Assembly (NCBI GenBank): GCA_910588625.1
Contig: CAJUQN010000010.1
Coordinates: 1-57,495, forward strand
Source: an uncultured Oscillospiraceae bacterium
GTDB lineage: Bacteria > Bacillota > Clostridia > Oscillospirales > Oscillospiraceae
Direction of reading: 5' to 3'
Length of the DNA: 57,495 nucleotides
Under the pieces are notes generated by a model that ran no database searches, was not told where the DNA came from, and saw nothing but the letters and a program-made list of their open reading frames with translations. A program made the translations under genes and the position numbers. Of this stretch, positions 1-8,200 are shown piece by piece (the stretch's first letter is position 1; the number at the start of each line of letters is the position of its first letter).

Positions 1-1
1 C

Positions 2-166
2 CTGTCCGGCAACGTGGACTCCACCGACCGGCTGTTCTCCCTGTGCGTGGACACCTCCAAGAAGGAGGGGTTGGTCCAGTCTGGGGACACGGTGGTCATC
101 ACCGCCGGCGTGCCGCTGAGCAGCAGCGGCACCACCAACCTCATCAAGGCGCAGGTCGTGAAATAA
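2..166 (+). CDS. pyk: Pyruvate kinase, C-terminal end (partial)
   Basis: Only the last 54 codons are present and the gene enters from the left edge. The residues VVITAGVP followed by SGTTNLIK and a final QVV are the usual end of the pyruvate kinase C-terminal domain, some with an extra PEP-utiliser domain and some without; here the protein stops right after the core domain. Pyruvate kinase makes pyruvate and ATP from phosphoenolpyruvate in the cytoplasm. A strong terminator follows 5 bases after the stop, so this gene ends its own transcript. Confidence 0.85.
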   Translation: MSGNVDSTDRLFSLCVDTSKKEGLVQSGDTVVITAGVPLSSSGTTNLIKAQVVK

Positions 167-170
167 ACAC

Positions 171-210
171 AGCGGCGGCACAGGGGCCATCCCGTGCCGC
201 CGCTTTTTTT
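171..210 (+). terminator. Rho-independent terminator after pyk
   Basis: Perfect 11-bp stem, AGCGGCGGCAC at 171-181 with GTGCCGCCGCT at 194-204, followed by seven T. Confidence 0.9.
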
Positions 211-211
211 C

Positions 212-240
212 TTGCGGTGAATCAAATAATGTGTTAAAAT
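212..240 (+). promoter_or_regulatory. Probable promoter for sdaAB-sdaAA
   Basis: TTGCGG, 17 bases, TAAAAT, with a TG one base upstream of the -10 (extended -10). It starts immediately after the terminator of pyk and 41 bases before the first codon of sdaAB. Confidence 0.55.
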
Positions 241-280
241 AAGGGTATTCCATCCATGCTTTTTTAGGAGGTACATTTCC

Positions 281-961
281 TTGAACATCTTCGACATCAT
301 GGGCCCCGTCATGGTGGGGCCCTCCTCGGTCCACACCGCCGGAGCCGTCCGCATGGGCCTTGTGGGCCGCAAGCTGCTGGGGTTCCAGCCTGCCCGGGCG
401 AATATCGCCCTGCACTCTTCCTTTGCCGCCGCTGGGGCGGGTCACGGCGCCGACAAGGCCATTGTGGCCGGCCTGCTGGCTATGAAGCCCGACGACCCTG
501 ACATCCCCCGCAGCTTTCAGCTGGCAGAGGAATCCCGCCTCAGTGTCCAATTTCAGAACGCGGACCTGCAGGACGCCCCGCCCAACACCGTCGTTATGAC
601 CCTCATCGGCGAGCGGGGCCGCATTGTGGTGGTCACCGCCACCTCCATTGGTGACGGGCGCATCTGGATCAACTCCATCGACGGGATGCACGTTTCGTTC
701 ACCGCCGATATACCCACCCTGGTCATCCGTCTGGAGGACAGGCCCGGCATCGTATCAGCGGCGTCCTCCTGCCTGGTTCAGCACGGGGTAAATATTGAGG
801 GCTTCCAGCACTACCGGCACCGCCGGAATGACCTGGCCCAGGGAGATATCTCAGTCATGGTCATTGAGAGCCTCCAGCCCATCGAACAACAGGTGATGGA
901 CGACCTCATGTTGCTGCCCGGCGTGGTACGTAATATCTATTTGGATCAGGAGGAGGGCTGA
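281..961 (+). CDS. sdaAB: L-serine dehydratase, iron-sulfur-dependent, beta subunit
   Basis: Together with the next gene it forms the oxygen-sensitive [4Fe-4S] enzyme that converts L-serine to pyruvate and ammonia. The 226-residue protein has the SDH beta fold with GPSSVHTAGA near residue 13 and HSSFAAAG near 45, and an ACT domain from about residue 146 (RLEDRPGIV), as in the Bacillus/Clostridium two-subunit type. The start codon is TTG at 281, chosen because AGGAGG lies 9 bases upstream at 266-271. The alpha subunit starts 2 bases after the stop, so the two are translationally linked. Confidence 0.92.
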   Translation: MNIFDIMGPVMVGPSSVHTAGAVRMGLVGRKLLGFQPARANIALHSSFAAAGAGHGADKAIVAGLLAMKPDDPDIPRSFQLAEESRLSVQFQNADLQDAPPNTVVMTLIGERGRIVVVTATSIGDGRIWINSIDGMHVSFTADIPTLVIRLEDRPGIVSAASSCLVQHGVNIEGFQHYRHRRNDLAQGDISVMVIESLQPIEQQVMDDLMLLPGVVRNIYLDQEEG

Positions 962-963
962 TT

Positions 964-1809
964 ATGTTTGGTTCTGTGCGTGCGCTATTGTCCGCAGCGG
1001 CGGACAAGCCTCTATGGCAGGCCGTCTTGGAGGAGGACTGTCACGACCGGGACGCTGCCTCCGGCGCCAGCATGACCCGTATGGCTCAGCTGTGGCAGGC
1101 CATGAAGCAGTCCGTGCTGGACTATGACCCCGCCCACCGCTCCCCCAGCGGGCTGTCCGGCGGGCAGGGAGCGCAGATGGAGGCCCTGTCCAACTCCCTG
1201 TGCGGCCCTTTTCTTCAGGAAGTCATGAGCACAGCCCTCAAGGTTGGAGAGCATAGCGCCTGTATGGGCCGCATTGTGGCCGCCCCTACCGCCGGCGCCT
1301 GCGGGGTGCTGCCCGCGGTGCTCATCCCCCTCCAACGCCAAGATCAACTGAGTGATGAGGATATGGTGAAGCACCTCTATGTGGCCGCCGGGTTCGGGCA
1401 GGTCATCGCCGCCCGGGCCTCCATCTCTGGGGCGGAGGGCGGCTGTCAGGCGGAGGTGGGCTCCGCCTCCGGCATGGCCGCCGCAGCTCTGGCGGCCGCC
1501 CGGGGCGGCACGCCAAAGCAGATGGCCGCCGCCTGCGCCATGGCGCTGCAAAACGTGATGGGGCTGGTGTGCGACCCGGTGGCGGGGCTCGTCGAGGCGC
1601 CCTGCGTGAAGCGCAACGTCATGGGCGCGGTGAATGCCCTGTCCTGCACCGATATGGCCCTGGCAGGGCTGGACGGGGGCATTCCCTGTGACGAGGTCAT
1701 CGACGCCATGGGAACGGTGGGGCGTGCCCTGCCCTCCTCCCTGCGGGGAACCGGCGGGGGTGGCCTGGCCGCCACCCCCACTGGGCAAAGAATCGCGAAC
1801 AGTCGGTAA
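964..1809 (+). CDS. sdaAA: L-serine dehydratase, iron-sulfur-dependent, alpha subunit
   Basis: This is the catalytic subunit, 281 residues, slightly short of the usual 290. APTAGACGVLPA near residue 107 and CDPVAGLVEAPC at about 203-214 supply the cysteines expected to hold the [4Fe-4S] cluster that acts as Lewis acid on serine. The C-terminus ends in GTGGGGLAATPTG, typical of the family. It is in an operon with the beta subunit and is followed after 4 bases by an RmlD-like reductase. In a fermenting anaerobe the likely role is serine catabolism to pyruvate. Confidence 0.93.
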   Translation: MFGSVRALLSAAADKPLWQAVLEEDCHDRDAASGASMTRMAQLWQAMKQSVLDYDPAHRSPSGLSGGQGAQMEALSNSLCGPFLQEVMSTALKVGEHSACMGRIVAAPTAGACGVLPAVLIPLQRQDQLSDEDMVKHLYVAAGFGQVIAARASISGAEGGCQAEVGSASGMAAAALAAARGGTPKQMAAACAMALQNVMGLVCDPVAGLVEAPCVKRNVMGAVNALSCTDMALAGLDGGIPCDEVIDAMGTVGRALPSSLRGTGGGGLAATPTGQRIANSR

Positions 1810-1813
1810 GCAT

Positions 1814-2635
1814 ATGAAGGTATTGATCCTGGGCGCCGGCGGACTGGCCGGGTCCGCCATTATGAAGGCGCTCCAAGCAGCGGGATACTCCGTGTCCGGC
1901 ACCTGCCGGACGCCCCGTGAGGACTGCGGCCCCCCCGCCCTACTCCATTTTGATTTGGACGAGCCGCAATCCATTGTACCGCTGTTGGACGACGTCCGCC
2001 CGGACGTGGTGGTGTCCTGTTTGCGGGGAGATTTCACCCACCAATTGGATGCCCATCGGCTTTTGGCGGATTTCCTGCGCCAACACCCTGGAACGCTCAT
2101 TTATTTGTCCACCGCCAACGTGTTTGACGGCGATTTGTCCCGGCCCCACTACGAGGGGGACGCACTCTGCTCGGACAGCGCCTATGGGCAGTTCAAAATC
2201 GCCTGTGAGCACCTTCTTCAAGCCCGTTTGGGCGAAAACTGCATCGTCCTGCGTCCCCCGGAGATTTGGGGCTGGGACTGCCCCAGGCTCCGGGTCCTGA
2301 TCAAAAGCACCCACGAGGGAACTCCGCTCCAAACCTATGAGAACCTGTCTGTCAACTACACGACGGACGCCCAAATCGCCCGGTGGACCGCTTTTATTTT
2401 GGAGCACGATCTGCGAGGTGTGTTCCACGTGGGTACGCAGGACATATCCGACTATACCGAGTTTTTGGACCGGCTGGCGGCACAGCTTGATCTGCCCCAG
2501 CCCATTTACACCGTGGAGCAAAATAAAGTTGCGGCCTATCAGGCTGTTTTACCCGGACGAAGCGAAATCCCGGCAGAATTGCAGCTCTCCGTCCAAAACG
2601 TGCTCTACGATCTGTCAAAAGCCCCCATACTGTAA
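1814..2635 (+). CDS. RmlD-like NAD(P)-dependent sugar reductase / SDR epimerase family
   Basis: A 273-residue extended-SDR protein. It starts with the Rossmann motif GAGGLAGSA at residues 7-15 and has a YGQFK sequence near residue 122 matching the YxxxK catalytic pair. The layout resembles dTDP-4-dehydrorhamnose reductases (RmlD), though no other nucleotide-sugar gene is nearby, so the substrate is unknown. ATG at 1814 is taken as the start because the nucleotide-binding motif follows directly; the ribosome site (GGTAAG) is weak and overlaps the sdaAA stop, suggesting coupled translation. A strong terminator follows. Confidence 0.75.
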   Translation: MKVLILGAGGLAGSAIMKALQAAGYSVSGTCRTPREDCGPPALLHFDLDEPQSIVPLLDDVRPDVVVSCLRGDFTHQLDAHRLLADFLRQHPGTLIYLSTANVFDGDLSRPHYEGDALCSDSAYGQFKIACEHLLQARLGENCIVLRPPEIWGWDCPRLRVLIKSTHEGTPLQTYENLSVNYTTDAQIARWTAFILEHDLRGVFHVGTQDISDYTEFLDRLAAQLDLPQPIYTVEQNKVAAYQAVLPGRSEIPAELQLSVQNVLYDLSKAPIL

Positions 2636-2642
2636 CACTGTG

Positions 2643-2683
2643 AAAAAACGGCCCCGCTGTCGTTGACAGCGGGGCCGTTTTTT
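2643..2683 (+). terminator. Bidirectional terminator
   Basis: Long stem: ACGGCCCCGCTGTC pairs with GACAGCGGGGCCGT around a GTT loop, flanked by A on the left and six T on the right. It can serve the sdaAB operon and the minus-strand gene on the right. Confidence 0.9.
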
Positions 2684-2717
2684 GGTATGGTATCCTTCAC
2701 AAATCAGAAATGTAGCA

Positions 2718-2930
2718 TCACAGCTTTTTCAGGTCCATCATCACGCCGTTGATCATCATGCCCGGCACCCAGCCGGCCATGAAATCCCGGAGCTGCTCCA
2801 GGGTCACCGTCCGGGCGGCCCCCTTCACCGGGTGCTTGGCCAGCATGGGGATGCGCTTTTGGAACACCGCCCGGCTCTTCGGGTCGTCCCACAGCTCACC
2901 CAGCGTGATCTGATCGTTGCGTAGGTCCAT
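2718..2930 (-). CDS. Small hypothetical protein, 70 aa
   Basis: I do not recognise a characterised family. ATG at 2930 has a very good ribosome site, GGAGGTGATTTTTT just upstream, which supports translation. The protein reads TLGELWDDPKSRAVFQKR, then a hydrophobic, methionine-rich end. A similar pattern (a short helix with DDP..RAV or DP.AKAVLEK, followed by a proline) is seen as a small helical tail on some esterases and glycosidases of gut Clostridia, here standing alone. No signal peptide is apparent. It is transcribed toward the shared terminator at 2643. Confidence 0.6.
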   Translation of the reverse strand: MDLRNDQITLGELWDDPKSRAVFQKRIPMLAKHPVKGAARTVTLEQLRDFMAGWVPGMMINGVMMDLKKL

Positions 2931-3027
2931 AAAAAATCACCTCCAGGAACATACTATGCGCCAGGGGGCTCTGACTGACATCGTTTCTTTTACACAACCG
3001 GAATATCGTACAGGAAAGGAGTGCACC

Positions 3028-3897
3028 ATGAAGAAGCAGAAAAAAGGCCACGAGTGGCGCCACGTCGAGAACAAAAAACTGGTATACACCGTCTATTTTG
3101 TCCTCCGATTCTCGGTGGTACTCATGTTGATCGCCCAGTTCTTCAACCAAAACTACGAGAATGTATTGCTGTGTATTCTCACCCTGGTGCTGTTTATGCT
3201 GCCCTCCGCCTTCGAGCGGCGGCTCCACATCGACCTGCCGGACACGCTGGAGATCATCATCCTCCTGTTCATCTACGCCGCCGAGATCTTGGGCGAAATT
3301 CAGTCCTATTACACCCAGTTTCACAGCTGGGACACCATGCTCCACACCATGAACGGTTTTCTTTGCGCCGCCATCGGCTTTGCCTTGGTGGATATCCTCA
3401 ACCGCGAGGAAAAAATTTCCCTTTACCTGTCTCCCTTCTTCATGGCTGTCACCGCCTTCTGCTTCTCCATGACCATTGGCGTTCTGTGGGAGTTCTTTGA
3501 GTTCTCCATGGACCAATGGCTGCTCTTCGATATGCAAAAGGACACCGTCATCAACACCATCTCCACCGTCAACCTGGACCCCAGCCACGGCACCACCGCC
3601 GTTATCGTCCGCGGCATCCAGGATGTGATTTTAGTGCTGGAGGACGGCGCCCAAATGCCCCTGGGACTGGGCGGCTACCTGGACGTGGGCATCGTGGACA
3701 CCATGAAAGACCTGTTTGTCAACTTCATTGGCGCGTTGGTGTTCTCCATCATCGGCTACTTCTATGTGAAGAGCCGGGGGAAAGGAAATTTCGCCACCCG
3801 GTTCATTCCCCGCTTACAGCGCAAGCCCGCCGCGCAGGCGGAAAAGAGCCAGGACATCCAGAAACAGGAGACGGTCTCTGGAAAAAAGCCCGAATAA
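3028..3897 (+). CDS. Integral membrane protein, YjdF/DUF2238-like
   Basis: A 289-residue protein with about six hydrophobic segments (roughly residues 17-38, 44-60, 73-90, 104-124, 132-155 and 235-255). The stretch WDTMLHTMNGFL, followed by a glycine and a membrane helix, resembles the WDKLLHTLSGFL signature of the DUF2238/YjdF family, whose function is unknown. The C-terminal 35 residues are polar and lysine/glutamine-rich, probably cytoplasmic. ATG at 3028 is chosen because AAAGGAG lies just upstream and the residues before it look non-coding. It stands alone, followed after 64 bases by a DUF1540 gene. Confidence 0.7.
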   Translation: MKKQKKGHEWRHVENKKLVYTVYFVLRFSVVLMLIAQFFNQNYENVLLCILTLVLFMLPSAFERRLHIDLPDTLEIIILLFIYAAEILGEIQSYYTQFHSWDTMLHTMNGFLCAAIGFALVDILNREEKISLYLSPFFMAVTAFCFSMTIGVLWEFFEFSMDQWLLFDMQKDTVINTISTVNLDPSHGTTAVIVRGIQDVILVLEDGAQMPLGLGGYLDVGIVDTMKDLFVNFIGALVFSIIGYFYVKSRGKGNFATRFIPRLQRKPAAQAEKSQDIQKQETVSGKKPE

Positions 3898-3961
3898 CCG
3901 TTTCGGCTCCGGGGCATACTTCTCCTTGTGTTCAAACAACGGATACAAGGAGGAAACAACC

Positions 3962-4147
3962 ATGATGAACCAGACCAATCCCAGCATCAAGTGCACCGTG
4001 AACAGCTGCGCCCACCACAAGGATCAGCGCTGCACTCTGAACGAGATTCAGGTTGGCCACTGCCAGAACAGCGTTTGCGACTGCAAGGAAACCGAGTGCG
4101 CGTCCTTCAAACTGGGCGACCACGGCACCAACTGCGGTTGCCGGTAA
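3962..4147 (+). CDS. DUF1540 cysteine-rich small protein
   Basis: A 61-residue protein with eight cysteines. CTVNSCAHHKDQRC and the later CKETECASF match the DUF1540 pattern common in sporulating Firmicutes and thought to bind metal. The function is not known. AAGGAGG lies 8 bases upstream of ATG 3962; a second ATG follows directly. A terminator follows 15 bases after the stop, so it is probably monocistronic or the last gene after the upstream membrane protein. Confidence 0.8.
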   Translation: MMNQTNPSIKCTVNSCAHHKDQRCTLNEIQVGHCQNSVCDCKETECASFKLGDHGTNCGCR

Positions 4148-4162
4148 ACTGCATCAACGGGG

Positions 4163-4192
4163 CGGGAAGGGTTTTTACCCTTCCCGTTTCTT
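4163..4192 (+). terminator. Terminator after the DUF1540 gene
   Basis: CGGGAAGGG at 4163-4171 pairs with CCCTTCCCG at 4178-4186, followed by TTTCTT. Confidence 0.8.
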
Positions 4193-4275
4193 GATAAAAA
4201 CGGCACAAAACGGGGCGCTAAATCCTTTCAACTTTGGCTGAGTAGTGAAATTTGACCAAGCCAAAACTTTTTACA

Positions 4276-4304
4276 TTGACAAACCGGACTTAAAGCATTA
4301 TTAT
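4276..4304 (+). promoter_or_regulatory. ilvBN promoter
   Basis: TTGACA at 4276-4281, 17 bases, TATTAT at 4299-4304: near-consensus sigma-A promoter. Transcription should start near 4311, giving a leader of about 280 nt. Confidence 0.8.
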
Positions 4305-4310
4305 AAACTC

Positions 4311-4563
4311 AATACGCAGAAATATGCGATGATCAGGCGAGTAGTCCCCCATGCGCAAGCCCAGAGAGAAGGCGGCTGGTGTGAGCCTTCGTGAGCGAGG
4401 CGGATGAACGTCCCCTGTGAGCAGTCCGGCTGAACATACAGTCCAGTAGGCCGGGACGGCCGCCCACCGTTACCGGGTCTTGAGCGTCCCCTTTCGGGGG
4501 GAAATTTAGGTGGTACCGCGGAGCGTGGCTTCGTCCTAATTTTGGACGGGCTGTGCTCTTTTT
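4311..4563 (+). promoter_or_regulatory. T-box riboswitch (tRNA-sensing leader) of ilvBN
   Basis: The conserved T-box sequence AATTTAGGTGGTACCGCG is at 4503-4520. It is followed by a terminator stem at 4521-4563 (GAGC with GCTC, GTCC with GGAC, then five T). Upstream the leader has stem I features: AGAGAG near 4363, and GAAC then CCCTGTGAGC at 4406-4422, the usual context of the specifier loop. The triplet there is GTC (4410-4412), so uncharged tRNA-Val is the likely ligand. In T-boxes, uncharged tRNA pairs with the specifier and, through its NCCA end, with the T-box bulge, which prevents termination. Confidence 0.9.
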
Positions 4564-4588
4564 CATTTCCCATAAGGAGGTTCCAGAT

Positions 4589-6298
4589 ATGTTAATGAAA
4601 GGGTCCCAAATTGTGATGGAGTGCCTGCTGGAGCAGGGCGTAGACACGGTGTTCGGTTATCCTGGCGGAACGATTTTGAATATCTACGACGAGTTCGAGC
4701 TCCACGGCTACAATCAGAAGATTCACCACTACCTCACCGCCCACGAGCAGGGCGCGTCCCATGCCGCCGACGGTTACGCCCGTTCCACCGGCAAGGTGGG
4801 CGTGTGTTTCGCCACCTCCGGTCCGGGCGCCACCAACCTGGTCACGGGCATTGCCACCGCCTACTATGATTCCTCCCCCGTGGTGTTCATCACCTGCAAC
4901 GTCAGCGAAAACCTCATCGGCAAGGACTCCTTTCAGGAGGTGGACATCACCGGTATCACCATGCCCATCACCAAGTGCAACTTTTTGGTGAAGGACGTCA
5001 ACGAGTTGGCTGACGTGATCCGTGAGGCCTTCGCCATCGCCCGCTCCGGCCGGCCCGGACCGGTGCTGGTGGATATCGCCAAGAACGTCACCGCCATTGA
5101 GGGCGAATATCAGTATATGCCCATCCACGAGCACCCCAACCACGGACGGCTGGCCACCCTGTTGCGCCGCTCCAACCGGGATCTGAAAAACCCCGAGCCC
5201 AACCACGGCGACATCGACAAGTTGCTGGAGCTGATTTCCCAGTCCCAGCGTCCCATGGTGCTGGTGGGCGGCGGCGTGATCCGCTCCAAGGGCGCGGTGC
5301 CCGAGTTCCGCAAGTTTATCGAGACCCTGGACGCCCCCGTGGGCTCCACCATCATGGGCGGCGGAGCCTGCCCGGGCAATCACCCGCTGTTCACCGGCAT
5401 GGTGGGTATGCACGGCTCCCACGCCTCCAACATGGCCACCGCCGAGTGTGACCTGCTCATTGCCATCGGCTGCCGGTTCTCCGACCGGGTGGCCACCGAT
5501 CCTCCCTCCTTCGCCAAAAATGCCAAAATCGTCCACATCGACATCGACCGGGCGGAGATCGACAAGAACGTCCAGACCTACCACCATATCATTGGCGACG
5601 CCCGCCGGGTGCTGGAGCTGATCAACGAAAAGCTCCCCCAACACACCTTTACCGCCTGGAAGGCCCAGGTGTTCGCCCGCAAGGAGCTGCCGCTGAAAAA
5701 GGACAGCATCCTCCACGCCCACGAGATTTTGGAGACCATCTCCGATCTCACCAACGGCGACGCCATCATCGCCACCGATGTGGGCCAGCATCAGATGTGG
5801 TCCTGCCAGTATTATCACTTCTCCCGGCCCGGCCAGCTGCTCACCAGCGGCGGCTTCGGCACCATGGGTTTTGGCCTGGGGGCCGCTATGGGCGCCAAAG
5901 TGGGCAATCCTGATAAGATCGTGGTCCATTGCACCGGCGACGGCTGCTTCCGTATGAACTGCCACGAGCTGGCCACCGTGGAGCACTACAATATCCCGGT
6001 TATCACCGTCATTTTCGACAACCGTACCCTGGGTATGGTCCGCCAGTGGCAGAACCTGATTTACGGCAAACGGTTCTCTCAGACCGATCTGGACCGGGGT
6101 CCGGACTTCGTCAAGCTTGCGGAGGCCTACGGCCTCAAGGGCTTCCGGGCCAAGAACCAGGCGGAGTTCGAGCAGGCCTTCAAGCAGGCCCTGGAGGCGG
6201 GCTGCGGCTGCGTCATTGACTGCGCCATCGACATCGACGCCATGGTCCACCCCATGGTCAGCGGCGGCACCCCGGTCACCGACTTCTTACTTCATTAA
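4589..6298 (+). CDS. ilvB: Acetolactate synthase, large (catalytic) subunit
   Basis: A 569-residue thiamine-diphosphate enzyme that condenses two pyruvates to 2-acetolactate, or pyruvate with 2-oxobutyrate, the first common step to valine, leucine and isoleucine. The N-terminal domain has FGYPGGTIL and the ThDP-activating Glu in HEQGASHAADGYAR. The ThDP/Mg motif GDGCFRMN with a later FDNRTLGM is in the C-terminal domain. Start ATG 4589 has AAGGAGG 8 bases upstream, which excludes the longer frame that would run into the T-box terminator. ilvN follows after 15 bases. Confidence 0.95.
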   Translation: MLMKGSQIVMECLLEQGVDTVFGYPGGTILNIYDEFELHGYNQKIHHYLTAHEQGASHAADGYARSTGKVGVCFATSGPGATNLVTGIATAYYDSSPVVFITCNVSENLIGKDSFQEVDITGITMPITKCNFLVKDVNELADVIREAFAIARSGRPGPVLVDIAKNVTAIEGEYQYMPIHEHPNHGRLATLLRRSNRDLKNPEPNHGDIDKLLELISQSQRPMVLVGGGVIRSKGAVPEFRKFIETLDAPVGSTIMGGGACPGNHPLFTGMVGMHGSHASNMATAECDLLIAIGCRFSDRVATDPPSFAKNAKIVHIDIDRAEIDKNVQTYHHIIGDARRVLELINEKLPQHTFTAWKAQVFARKELPLKKDSILHAHEILETISDLTNGDAIIATDVGQHQMWSCQYYHFSRPGQLLTSGGFGTMGFGLGAAMGAKVGNPDKIVVHCTGDGCFRMNCHELATVEHYNIPVITVIFDNRTLGMVRQWQNLIYGKRFSQTDLDRGPDFVKLAEAYGLKGFRAKNQAEFEQAFKQALEAGCGCVIDCAIDIDAMVHPMVSGGTPVTDFLLH

Positions 6299-6313
6299 GG
6301 AGGGAGAAATGCC

Positions 6314-6874
6314 ATGAATACCATCGTCAAACGCCACACTCTGTCCGTGCTGGTGGAGAACTCCGCCGGTGTGCTCAGCCAGGTGTCCCGGCTGTTCTCC
6401 CGCAAGGGCTACAACATCGAATCCCTGGCTGTGGGCACCACCGACGACCCGGAGGTATCCCGTATCACCATCGAGGTGATGTGCGGCGACGCCCAGATCA
6501 ATCAGATTATCAATCAGCTGCGCAAGCAGTTCTCCGTCTACTCCGTCCGGCTGCTGCCGCCGGAGCACTCCATCCGCCGGGAGCTGGTGCTCATCAAGGT
6601 AAAGGCGGAGAGCCGGGAGGTGCGCAACGAGGTCATCCAGATTGCCAACATTTTCCGCGCCTCCATCATCGATGTGTCCACCCAGAGCCTGACGCTGGCC
6701 ATCATCGGCCAGGAGTCCAAGGACGACGCGCTGGAGAAACTGCTGGCCGAGTTCGGTATTCTGGAGCTGGTCCGCACCGGTATGGTGGCCCTGGAGCGGG
6801 GCGAAGCCACCATCCGCAACAATTCCGGCAACAAGGTCCGGGACGAGTTCGATCTGGGCAAGAATATCCTGTAA
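6314..6874 (+). CDS. ilvN: Acetolactate synthase, small (regulatory) subunit
   Basis: A 186-residue ACT-domain subunit that activates IlvB and gives valine feedback inhibition. It begins with HTLSVLVENSAGVLSQV and FSRKGYNIESLAVG, the standard ACT start of IlvN/IlvH, with the second small-subunit domain from about residue 80. The length is normal for the family. AGGAGGGA upstream and a 15-base gap from ilvB show translation from the same T-box-controlled mRNA. Confidence 0.95.
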   Translation: MNTIVKRHTLSVLVENSAGVLSQVSRLFSRKGYNIESLAVGTTDDPEVSRITIEVMCGDAQINQIINQLRKQFSVYSVRLLPPEHSIRRELVLIKVKAESREVRNEVIQIANIFRASIIDVSTQSLTLAIIGQESKDDALEKLLAEFGILELVRTGMVALERGEATIRNNSGNKVRDEFDLGKNIL

Positions 6875-6889
6875 ATCCTGTCGAGATTG

Positions 6890-6926
6890 TATCACAGTTA
6901 TCATTCTTTTCTATGGCGCTGTGATA
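6890..6926. repeat. Inverted repeat upstream of ilvC
   Basis: TATCACAG at 6890-6897 and CTGTGATA at 6919-6926, exact 8-bp complements separated by 21 bases, in the ilvN-ilvC gap. There is no T run, so it is not a clear terminator; it could be an operator or an mRNA hairpin. Confidence 0.4.
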
Positions 6927-6988
6927 TGATATCCTGCAAAGCAAACATCCAATGAATCCAATCTATTATAGTTGAGGAGTGTTTTACC

Positions 6989-8008
6989 ATGGCAAAGATG
7001 TACTATGAGAAGGACTGCGACCTGAGCTACCTCAAGGGCAAGAAAATTGCCATCATCGGCTACGGCTCCCAGGGCCACGCCCACGCGCTGAACCTGAAGG
7101 ACTCCGGCTGTGACATCTGCGTCGGCCTGCGCGAGGGTTCCAAGAACTGGGCCAACGCCGAGGCCGCCGGACTGGCCGTCAAGACCGTCCCTGCCGCCGC
7201 CCAGTGGGCCGACATCGTGATGATGCTCATCAACGACGAGGTTCAGGCCGAGGTCTACAAGAAGGACATCGCCCCCTATATGACCGAGGGCAAGGCCCTG
7301 GCGTTTGCCCACGGCTTCAACATCCGTTATCAGCAGATCGTCCCCCCCGCCGGCGTGGACGTGTTCATGGCCGCCCCCAAGGGTCCCGGCCACACCGTGC
7401 GCTCCACCTACGTCGCTGGTAAGGGAGTGCCTTGCCTGGTGGCTGTGGAGCAGGACGCCACCGGCCACGCCTACCAGGTCGCCCTGGCGTACATCGCGGG
7501 CATCGGCGGCGCCCGGGCCGGTGTGATGGAGACCACCTTCCACGACGAGACGGAGACCGACCTGTTTGGCGAGCAGACCGTGCTGTGCGGCGGTGTGGTG
7601 GATCTGATGCGCTGCGGCTTCGAGGTGCTGGTGGAGGCCGGTTACGAGCCGGAAAACGCCTACTTTGAGTGCATCCACGAGATGAAGCTCATCATCGACC
7701 TCATCAACAAGGGCGGCGTGGCGGCCATGAACTTCTCCATCTCCGACACCGCCGAGTTCGGCGAGTACGTCAGCGGCCCCCGGGTCATCCCCCACGAGGA
7801 GACTAAAGCCCGTATGCGCGCGGTGCTCTCCGACATTCAGGACGGCACCTTTGCAGGCAAGTGGATCGCCGAGAACAAGAACGGCCGCACCTTCTTCAAC
7901 TCCAAGCGCGCCCAGCTCAAGAAGCACCAGATGGAGATCGTGGGCGGTGAGCTGCGCAAAAATATGATCTGGGGCGGCGATTCCGATCTGGACACAGCGT
8001 CCAACTAA
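6989..8008 (+). CDS. ilvC: Ketol-acid reductoisomerase (NADP+)
   Basis: A 339-residue class I enzyme that isomerises and reduces 2-acetolactate to 2,3-dihydroxyisovalerate, step two of valine/leucine/isoleucine synthesis. The Rossmann motif GYGSQGHAHALNL is at residues 24-36. The knotted C-terminal domain has the acidic metal ligands in HDETETDLFGEQ and ECIHEMK. The start ATG 6989 has a GAGGAGTG site upstream. It lies 114 bases after ilvN and may be read from the same mRNA or from a separate promoter. A strong terminator follows. Confidence 0.96.
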   Translation: MAKMYYEKDCDLSYLKGKKIAIIGYGSQGHAHALNLKDSGCDICVGLREGSKNWANAEAAGLAVKTVPAAAQWADIVMMLINDEVQAEVYKKDIAPYMTEGKALAFAHGFNIRYQQIVPPAGVDVFMAAPKGPGHTVRSTYVAGKGVPCLVAVEQDATGHAYQVALAYIAGIGGARAGVMETTFHDETETDLFGEQTVLCGGVVDLMRCGFEVLVEAGYEPENAYFECIHEMKLIIDLINKGGVAAMNFSISDTAEFGEYVSGPRVIPHEETKARMRAVLSDIQDGTFAGKWIAENKNGRTFFNSKRAQLKKHQMEIVGGELRKNMIWGGDSDLDTASN

Positions 8009-8023
8009 TTCAATCATTCACGC

Positions 8024-8062
8024 AAAAGGCCGCGGTCCGCTCTTATGGACCGCGGCCTTTTA
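8024..8062 (+). terminator. Terminator after ilvC
   Basis: AAAGGCCGCGGTCC pairs with GGACCGCGGCCTTT around an 8-base loop, followed by TATTT. Confidence 0.88.
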
Positions 8063-8099
8063 TTTCGCCACGGCGTCAAGAAAGTTTTAACACCGGGGA

Positions 8100-8128
8100 T
8101 TGTAGACTGGTCTATTTTTTGTTATAAT
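8100..8128 (+). promoter_or_regulatory. Possible promoter for the siroheme reductase
   Basis: TTGTAG at 8100-8105, 17 bases, TATAAT at 8123-8128. A second TATAAT lies at 8170-8175. Between them is the inverted repeat TGGGG CATA CCCCA (8150-8163), a possible operator. Confidence 0.45.
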
Positions 8129-8200
8129 AACCTAAATTAAGTTTGTGCCTGGGGCATACCCCATACCGCTATAATGACTGATGAAAGGTTGAGAATCACC

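Noticed and set aside
1012..2100. Long minus-strand open frame opposite sdaAA
   Set aside because: Low-complexity His/Gly/Gln-rich translation typical of the antisense of a GC-rich gene; the plus strand carries clear serine dehydratase.
4592..6250. Minus-strand open frame of 552 codons opposite ilvB
   Set aside because: Antisense shadow produced by high GC at third positions; no domain, and ilvB is unambiguous.
8174..8200. Upstream ATG for the siroheme reductase
   Set aside because: It overlaps a TATAAT sequence and has no ribosome site; ATG 8201 gives the family-like N-terminus.
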